Source: Chlorella sorokiniana (Eukaryota > Chlorophyta > Trebouxiophyceae > Chlorellales > Chlorellaceae). From it: DNA of 64,000 bases. The stretch covers positions 1,736,001 through 1,800,000 of the forward strand of contig CP084616.1 of NCBI GenBank assembly GCA_025917655.1, written 5' to 3'. The notes beneath the pieces are model-generated. The model was given only the letters and a program-made list of their open reading frames with translations, searched no databases and was not told the DNA's origin. Positions 57,119-64,000 of this stretch are shown piece by piece (position 1 is the first letter of the stretch; each line of letters begins with the position of its first letter). Made by a program: the position numbers and the translations under genes.

Positions 57119-59175
57119 AGCCGCCGCACTTCAGCCCGGGACAGCAGGTCCGCCTGGCGGATGGGCTCCGGCACCCTGCAAAGCAGAAAGGATTGCATGG
57201 CTGTCAGAGGTGCAGGAGTCGTGCAGCACCCACTCATTCAGAGCGCGGCCGGCAGCAGGCAGGGCATAAGCATAGGCAGGGCGCGGCACCGCTTTCCTGT
57301 GCCGGCAACAGCGCCGCACAACCTCCACAGCTGTGCTCAGGCCGAGGAGGTGGCCCACCGACACGTAAATGGGGCGCCCCCGCCGCCGCCGCCGGCCCTG
57401 TGGCCACACACCGCTGCCCCCATCACCTCGCCGCTCGCCGCCGCCAGGGGCAGCCAGCCGCTGCTGCAGCCGTCGGCTGCATCGAAGCTGCCGCTGGAGC
57501 GTGCTGGGCGTCCGGTGCCGCCAGGAGGCCGCGCTGCAGGCGCGCCCGGTCCGCCGCCGCCGCCGCCGGCGTCGCCGCCGTCTGCTGCCGCCGCCAGCTG
57601 GGCCCTCACTGCTCGCTCCAGCAGGCCCTCCACGTGGAGCAAGTGCTTAGCCACACCCACTGCAGACAAGCACAAGACGCAATCTTATACATTTTATACA
57701 GTTAACAGTGGAAAGAGGGCGGCATGGGCAGCACAACGGGGCCAGACAGGGCGCAAGAGCAAGGGGACAAGGTTGCGACGAGCAGCATGCACGCCATCCC
57801 CCTCAGCAACCACGACAGGCGTGCCTGCTGCAGCCCCTCTCACCGCTGGGCAGGCCGGCCAGCACGCCCAGGTGGCTGGCGGCGCCGCATCGGCGGGGGT
57901 GCAGCACCCCAAAGCCGTCCACCAGTATCAGCTAGGGGTGGGTGGAGGGGTTGGTGTGTGGGTAGGTGGGTGGGGGTGCGGAGGCCACCCTTGGGTTGCA
58001 TTGTCGTGTGATGGGTGGCGATGTAGGCAGCGGCACTGATTGTCGTGAGGGTGAGCACAGCGCTGAGCGCAGGCACAGGCGGCGCAGGCGCTCCCACGCT
58101 CCCTCACGGCGGCCTTGCCTGCGGGTGCACGCCCTTGGCGGCGGCGCGGCGCAGCAGCTCCTGATAAGCGGGCACCTCGCTGCAGGGGGCCGCCAGGCAG
58201 GGCGGCGATGGGGCAGAGGGAGAGGAGCGGGAGTGGAAGATGCGGGGGCATCTGTCAGAAAGGTGCCCTTGGTAAGGGGGCACAGCGCCGCGGGCGGGCC
58301 CTGAAACCCCGCTGAGTTGGCTGCACGCTGTCCTGCGCCCCGTAAGCAATTGATATACAGCAGACAGCACCCAGCTGGCCTCACCTCCACAAAAACCTCC
58401 CCCGCCTCTCCAGCTGCGCCCTCGTCTCCACCCCTCTGGCTTCTCTCTCACCCTGCCCCACCCCCTCACCGGAACCCCAGCAGCCCCGGAAGGTAAGGCA
58501 CGCTCAGGGTCAGCTCCAGCATTTCCAGATGGAGCAGCTGCAGGGAGGGGAAAGAAAGCACGGCCAGCGCCGCCACCGCACGGTCGCCACCCGCCTCGCC
58601 GCCCGCCGCCACCGCTTGCAGGCCTGATGCTGGCGCCGCTGCTGCTGCCTCCGCTATGGAAGCCCCAGCAGCGGTTATGCCGGCTGCTGAAGAGACTTGG
58701 GCCCCCAATGGGGGTGCGCTGCTGGGCTCACTGACGCGTCAACGGCGGCGGCGGCGCCGCCGCCTCTGCCGCCGCCGCTTCCTGGCTGGATGTCGGCGGT
58801 TGGTGGAAAGAAACTGATGTCCAGCCCGCCCACCAGCCGCAGGCCAGCCAGCCTGTCCTGATCGGTGCCCTGTGCCAGCCAATCAGCATCATCCTGCTGC
58901 GAGACGCGCACTGCAAGCTCTCGTTGCTCCCTGCACACGCGGTGTAAGCGGGCAGCGGCGGTGACGCGGTGCAGGTTGTGGCGCAGGACGGAGAGCGAAT
59001 GGTTGCGTGTCGGCGGGGAATGATAGAGCTTCACATCTCTTGCGCTGCATCTTGCCTCTCCCAAGCCTCCCGCTGTCCCTCCATCGCGCGCTTGCGAGTC
59101 TTTGGGGCTCGTAGCCGGATTAAGGTAGGCCGGCGGTTCCTGAATTTGTGTCAATCGTGAGAATACGGCCGGCAT
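57070..59175 (-). CDS. Endonuclease V with C-terminal polyglutamine
   Basis: Cuts next to inosine in DNA or RNA. Exons: 58732-58930 ([36 protein letters not shown]), about 58470-58620 ([35 protein letters not shown]), 58119-58179 ([20 protein letters not shown]), 57844-57931 ([20 protein letters not shown]), 57659 down to about 57310 ([20 protein letters not shown], a Gly/Pro spacer, then [20 protein letters not shown]) and 57070-57170 ([19 protein letters not shown], 12 Gln, GWS stop). The catalytic set is present: Asp in GLDISF, Glu in FREVP, Asp in VDGFG and the HPRR motif. A low-complexity insert precedes SVGH, probably with a frame change. The start at 59175 ([11 protein letters not shown]) is only a candidate. 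The donor at 58118 is GC in the strong context CAG/GCAAGG. Confidence 0.9.
57082..57117 (-). repeat. (CAG)12 trinucleotide repeat encoding polyglutamine
   Basis: Twelve uninterrupted CTG units on the plus strand, in the last coding exon of endonuclease V, giving Gln12 four residues before the end of the protein. Confidence 0.95.
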
Positions 59176-59328
59176 GGCGCTGCGGGACTCCCTAGACTGT
59201 CCCTGACCTCCCTGTCGCGGGCGAGAGTTGCAGCGCAGGCTGCCAGCATGGCAGGCAGCGCTTGTTCCCTGCAAAGCAAGCTGCCAACACATCTTGACTC
59301 GCAGCAAGGGGCTGCACGAGTTCCAGCG

Positions 59329-59333
59329 TTACA
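59329..59333 (-). terminator. TGTAA-type poly(A) signal of eL18
   Basis: TTACA on the plus strand, about 170 bases past the eL18 stop codon. Confidence 0.5.
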
Positions 59334-59502
59334 CGCGCCGCCGCAGCAGCAACAGCAAGAAGTAAGAGAGGGGGTGCGTGCTGCGGGCGGCACGAGCTGC
59401 GCCGGGCAGGGTGGCGGCGGCGGGCACGCCGCACGCGCGCGCAGCGGCTGCCGCCGCCGAGGGGCTAGCCGGGCGCCGGGGGCGCACGATGCAGGCGCCG
59501 CC

Positions 59503-61598
59503 TCATGCCTTGTAGCCCTTGCTCTTCCGGCGGCCGCGAGCGCGCGAACTTGCGGCCCTTGCTGCGAACGTAGGGCTTGGCGGAAGAGCCGGGCACACCG
59601 GGGCGGGGCCAAAGTGCTTCACCGCCTCGCGGCTGTTCTTGGGGCCGCGCAGCAGCACGGTGTTGCTGCCGGTGGGGGCGATCAGCGCCAGCTGGTCAAA
59701 GGTCAGGATCTCGCCGCCGGCCTGCGGCAACATGTGGGAATGGGCAACCAAGGAGGTGAAGCCAAGGGCAACAAAAGGTGCAGCGCAGCAGCCAAGCGCG
59801 CGCAGCGTGTGGATTGGCAGCCCCTTGGACCGCTGCAGCCACATAATGTCCAGAGCCGGCCGCTCGGGAGCCATGGCTGCAGCAGCAGCAGCAGGCGGCC
59901 CGCCCGCTGTTCGCCGCCGGCGTGCGAGAGCTGAATAGGCGTGCTGCTCTTCCCGCCGATGCAGCCGCCGCCCCAGCTGCTGCCACGGCGCCGCATTGCC
60001 GGCCCGCTCCGTCAGCGCCCGCCGAGGGGCTGAGAGCGGAGGCTGACAGGGCACGAGGCCAGCTGCCGAGACCGCACAAGCTAGGCACCAATGGCCGCAG
60101 ACAGATGGCTGCCACAATCAAGAGTTGCCTCAACGGGAAACTATACACTGAAAGGGCTGAGCTGAGGAGGCAGCGAGGCGGCCGGGGCGGCCGAGAGAGG
60201 GGGCCCACACGCACCTTGAGGATGCGGGCGCGGGCGGTCTCGGTGACGCGCAGGGCGCACACGCGCAGCTTGGGCACCTCGTACAGGCGGGTGTCATCGG
60301 TGATGGTGCCCACCTGCAGCGGGGAAACAAGCAAACAAAGATAGATTAGAAAGAGGAAGCGTCGGCGGGGGCGGAGCGAGCTGAGGCGGTGCGCGGGCGA
60401 GCAGCCTCGCGCTCCCGTCGGCAGCGCTCCATTTCGTTGCTCAATCTGCAATGTCCTACGCTTCAACGCTGCGACCCCGTACAGCCGCCCAGTGGCTCGG
60501 CGCGCGCCGGCTCACCAGCACGGCGATCTTGCCCTCCTTGCCCTCCATGAATTTGGTCAGCTTGGAGAGGGAGAGCGGCGGGCGGTTGGTCTTGGACATG
60601 AACAGACGCTTGAGCACCACCTTGTTGAAGTCGCTGTCGGTGCGGCGCACCAGGAAGCGGTACAGCTGCGGCAAGGAAGGGCAGCGGTGAAAGGGGTTGG
60701 TGGGCAGGCCCATGGGGGGGCGGGCGGAGCGGAGCGAGGATGCGACAGCTTGCGAGCGGCCGGCCAGCAGGCGGGGATGAAGGGCTGGTGCAACGGGGCC
60801 GACAGCTGCCTGCTGCGCTGAGAATGACCCCATGGGTGGCTGAGACGTGGCTGTGCCCGGGTTGGGAGGGTCAAGGGTTGCTCAAGCGCCGAGTCGTCAC
60901 TGACCGCTGCCAGCAACGCATGCGGCGCCAGTGATGCTGGCACGCTGCAAAGCTGTCCTAAGGCACAGCTTTCCCCCTGTCCGCCATAGTCTGCCAGCAG
61001 CTTTGGCCTGATAACAACCGGCAGCGTGCCGCCTGCTGGGTGCCGCCGTCACTGGCGTTGCACGCGTGCTGCTGGTCTGTTGCTGCTGTGGGCGCTCAGG
61101 TTCCATCCCATCGCCATGGTGCGCTGTTCGACGCCCTCTGCTGCATTTCTCACGCCTGCCGGGCACCTGGTTCGGCTGAAAGCTCGTCCATGCCGGCCCA
61201 CCCTTGCCCAGCGTCCAGGCCTCCGCTGACGCTCCAAATCGCGCAGAATGAGGGCTCACCTTCACCAGCAGCTTCACATAGGGGTTCTCGCTCTTGGGGG
61301 CAGTCCTGTGGACCTTCTTGTTGCGGCCACCGGCCTTGAGGTCGACGCCCTGCGATGAATTGGTCCATATCATCCCGTGAGCACCCAAAGTCTGCTAGCA
61401 GCGCCTTGCTGCCCGCAGGTGCGTCGAGTGCGCATCGCAACGCTGGCATGGGGGCGGGCTGAACTCTTGGCTGGTCCATGCTGCTGCTGTGACATCCATG
61501 CTCCCAATGGAAACCATAAACCCCGGCCGCCGGCTGCCGCTGCCCCCAGCTCGCCCACTGCATGGCGCACACAGCTGCACGGCGGGCCGCCTCACCAT
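59503..61598 (-). CDS. RPL18: 60S ribosomal protein L18 (eL18)
   Basis: Large-subunit ribosomal protein. Five exons: 61596-61598 (the ATG alone), 61260-61349 ([20 protein letters not shown]), 60516-60665 ([36 protein letters not shown]), 60215-60313 ([20 protein letters not shown]) and 59503-59721 ([37 protein letters not shown], ending KSKGYKA). The start codon forms a one-codon exon, ATG/GTGAGG, which restores the family start MGVDLKAGG. In the last exon two shifts compensate: one C is missing near 59600 and two bases near 59535, so about 20 residues ([20 protein letters not shown]) replace the expected [20 protein letters not shown]. With the bases put back the length is 187 residues, normal for eL18. 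Confidence 0.94.
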
Positions 61599-61971
61599 CT
61601 TGACCTGCTCCCCACTCAACCAAGGAGCCAAAGAGGGGGATGCAGGCGTCCCGCCAATGGAAGAGGCGCGCCGTTTTTCCCGGGCCCGCCAGCAGGCAGT
61701 CGACGTTCGTTTCGTCTGGGCGAGGCTGTCACGAAGTTTCGCTGCCGGCTATCGTGCATTGTTATGGTTTGCCGCTGGGCGTGCCAGCGCGCCGCTAAAG
61801 TGCGGAGTGCCGATCAAGACTTCTGCTCAGCTTGTGCGCCTGCTGCGGTCGTTCCCCTCAACGATTGATTGGGATCGTTGATTGGCGTAGACTGCAACCT
61901 TATCAACCAACAAACTTTGGCAGAGGGCGCAGGTCTTTGCTGCCGCCTGCGCCTGTGGACCACAGCCCACG
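61599..61971. promoter_or_regulatory. Divergent promoter region of eL18 and SMG7-like gene
   Basis: 373 bases between two opposed start codons. It contains two close ATTGG motifs at about 61865-61886 (gattgattggg and gttgattggcg) and a CCAAT near 61652, possible CCAAT-box sites, but no clear TATA box. Confidence 0.45.
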
Positions 61972-64000
61972 ATGGCAGCCCACCTTCGTGCCTGCGGCCA
62001 GCTTGACCGCTCCATTCGGCAGGAGAGCCAGTCGCGCACCATATTCGACCCGGAGATGCGGCGGCTGCGGGGCGCCTTGCGAGCAGAGTGCGAGGCGGCG
62101 CTTCTGACCGACTACCGCCTTGCCGTGGTGGGTGCCGCCGCCGCCGCCGCCCAGTGCAGTCACCCTGGGACTGGCTGCAGTGACACAACGTTTTGCTACG
62201 ATCGCGCCACTCTTCCGTGCACCCGTGCTGCTGGATTCTATCGTGTTGCACGGATCACTGTATGTTTGTCCTTGTGTTGTTGGACGCTTGAAGTTGACGC
62301 CGCCTCCACCCTCTTGCCCACTCTCGCCGCCCACGCGCCGCAGAAACACGACGTGGAGCAGCTGCTGTGGAAGGCGGTCTTCTACCGACCAATAGAGGAG
62401 TTCAGGTGTGTTGCGTGGTAGACAGGGCGGGGTGGGGTGGGGGCAGAGGTGGCGGGGGTGCCGCCCGCCGGGGGTGCTGCGGGCACAGCCCAACCCCATC
62501 CTCGGGGACGGATCACAAAGCTCGGCTGTCGGGAGAGGCAACTGGACGCCCAGCGCAACATACTGACACAACCGGCATCAGTTGATGAACTTGGACTACG
62601 CTTTGCCCGGCGCCCCGTGCAGGCGTCGCATCAAGCAGGCTCAGGGCGAACTGAAGGCCAAGGCAGGCTGCTGCTGCCGCCGCTTCTCTGCGCCGCGTGT
62701 TGTCCTGCGTGCCACGCCTGCCCTGCATCCCCATCCTCTTCTGACACTCTCACACTCGCACATACACCTGCGCCGAAGCATGAAGCATCTCCGTCTGCAT
62801 GCTGCCCCCGCTCTGCGTGGTTTCCAGCGCTGTTTGTGTTCCCGGCGCCCAAGCAACACCATGCTTCCGTCAGCGTACTGCTCCCCGCTCATGTACCGCA
62901 GACGGAAGTGGCTTTCCAAGCGTACCTGCAGGATGCTCAGGCCTTCTACCTCCAGCTCGCCGCCAAGCTGCAGCAGCGCTACGGCGACGCCGGCTTCCCG
63001 CTGGGTGCGGCAGCTGCTGGGAGGCTGCCGGGAAACTGGCTGCAAGGCGGGCGGGAGCCGGCAGGGCTTTGCTTGTTGGGCGGCTGGCGCTGTGGCCCGG
63101 CGCTGCTTGGGCATCGTGTATACTTGCTGTGGCCGTCCCCCGCGCTCCAACCCCCCACACACACAAACAAAGAAACAATCAAAGTATAGACACCCGTTCC
63201 TCCCTGCGTTGCATTCTGCGCAGCGCTGGCAGCGCAGCACCTTGCGGCCCTGGGGCAGGAGGTGGCGGCGGCGGAGGCGGCTGCAGAGGCGCCCGACTGC
63301 CGCGCCTCGGTGCAGCGCTGCCTGGTCTGCCTGGGCGATCTGGCAAGGTGCGCCCACCACAGCTGCATGCCTCACAGTGCTGCAGCGGATCCTGCGCTCC
63401 GCCCGGCCTCACCCCTGCCCTGTGTGCCTGGGCAACCTGGCGCCGCGCGTACATCCCACGTTCTGTACTTCTCTCCCCTGTCTCTTTGACGTATGTGCCG
63501 CCATCTTGTTTTTGGGGGCATGTTTCTTGCACAGGCAGTGCCGCCGCTTGCCTCCTTCGTTCCTGTGGTTGTTGATTCTCCTGGCCGCCGCCCCCGCCGC
63601 CCGCTGCAGGTATGGCGTGTCGGCGGCGCCGGCCGCGGAGCGCGACTGGGCGGCCTGCCGCCGCTTCTACATGCTGGCCTCTCGGGTCTACCCTGAGGGT
63701 GGGTGGCAGAGGCTGGGGGGTGGGATTCTGTGTGGAGTAATGAGATGTTTTGCCTGTGTTTATGTGCGTAAGCATGTGTGTCTGTTCATAGTGGCGGTGG
63801 CCGGTGAGCGAGTCTGTGTGTGATGTGTGTGTGTGTGTGTGGGGGGGATAGGACAGAGGGTGGCCCAGGCTGCGCTCACTGTGTGGGAGTGCCAGGCACC
63901 GCCCCCTGCCGCTCCCTCCTCATCCCCTGCTCAGCACACCCGCACCCCTGCTGCCGGCCCTGCTCCGCCCTCGCAGGCGGCAACGCCTTCAACCAGCTGG
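61972..64000 (+). CDS. SMG7/EST1-like protein, 5' part
   Basis: 14-3-3-like TPR protein of nonsense-mediated mRNA decay, with EST1 relatives acting at telomeres. Exons: 61972-62127 (MAAHLRACGQLDRSIRQESQ, IFDPEMRRLRGALRAECEAA), 62344-62405 (KHDVEQLLWKAVFYRPIEEF), 62623-62662 (RRIKQAQGELKAK), 62902-63004 (TEVAFQAYLQDAQAFYLQLA, LQQRYGDAGFP), 63224-63347 (ASVQRCLVCLGDLAR), 63610-63698 (ERDWAACRRFYMLASRVYPE) and 63977 onward (GGNAFNQL). The order LWK-FY-PIEEFRRRI, QRCLVCLGDLARY, DW-A-YMLASRVYP-GNAFNQL is diagnostic. The donor after KAK at 62663 is GC, and the next acceptor reads ATGTACCGCAG. The C-terminal part lies off the right edge, so SMG5, SMG6 and SMG7 cannot be fully told apart. Confidence 0.88.
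63818..63841. repeat. (GT)n microsatellite in SMG7-like intron
   Basis: A GT run of about 10 units followed by a G tract, between the exons encoding ASRVYPE and GGNAFNQL. Confidence 0.9.

Noticed and set aside
1-64000. Possible CRISPR arrays from the many tandem repeats
   Set aside because: Repeats are adjacent minisatellites or dinucleotide runs without unique spacers, in intron-rich eukaryotic DNA.

Overview
This is nuclear DNA of a green alga, most likely a trebouxiophyte of the Chlorella group. The sequence is very GC-rich, and genes are cut into many short exons by small GT-AG (and some GC-AG) introns. Candidate poly(A) signals are of the chlorophyte TGTAA type. The gene set mixes plant-lineage genes (TIC40, RWP-RK and GATA transcription factors, an mTERF-like gene, a chloroplast outer-envelope-like barrel protein) with translation elongation factor eEF3, which fungi and several algae carry but land plants lack. 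I see no bacterial operon, CRISPR array, rRNA, recognisable tRNA, viral element or complete transposon.

Layout. 1-7711 (-): eEF3, C-terminus off the left edge. 8380-10360 (-): GATA zinc-finger protein. 11085-13381 (-): ribosomal protein uL30/RPL7. 13846-18401 (+): PRP19 splicing factor and ubiquitin ligase, 13 exons. 18402-20158: no recognised gene. 20159-21572 (+): second GATA protein. 23564-27269 (+): RWP-RK factor with a long low-complexity tail. 28192-30026 (-): hypothetical hydrophobic protein. 29939-32047 (-): rhomboid protease. 32339-36472 (+): TIC40. 37483-40000 (+): GhrA-like 2-hydroxyacid dehydrogenase. 41312-42237 (-): mTERF-like. 42536-48074 (+): large AsmA/TamB-like membrane-anchored protein. 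48399-50565 (+): beta-barrel-like protein, possibly OEP24. 51396-53664 (+): linker histone H1. 54213-56757 (-): RmlD/MAT2B-like reductase. 57070-59175 (-): endonuclease V with a polyglutamine tail. 59503-61598 (-): ribosomal protein eL18. 61972-64000 (+): SMG7/EST1-like, running off the right edge.

Organisation. Four head-to-head pairs share short intergenic spacers of about 290-465 bp: RPL7/PRP19, rhomboid/TIC40, mTERF-like/AsmA-like and eL18/SMG7. Themes are translation (eEF3, RPL7, eL18), RNA processing and decay (PRP19, SMG7), gene regulation and chromatin (two GATA, RWP-RK, H1), and organelle import or envelope functions (TIC40, barrel protein, AsmA-like, mTERF-like, rhomboid).

Two window-wide observations stand out. 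First, nearly every conserved gene carries one or more one-base shifts, almost all in homopolymer runs. This points to a draft consensus error rather than to pseudogenes. Second, about nine of roughly ninety introns that I could phase appear to use a GC rather than GT donor, and several acceptors have an unusual GTAC-rich tract ending GTACYGCAG. I found no convincing wholly new biological system. All exon boundaries were read by eye.
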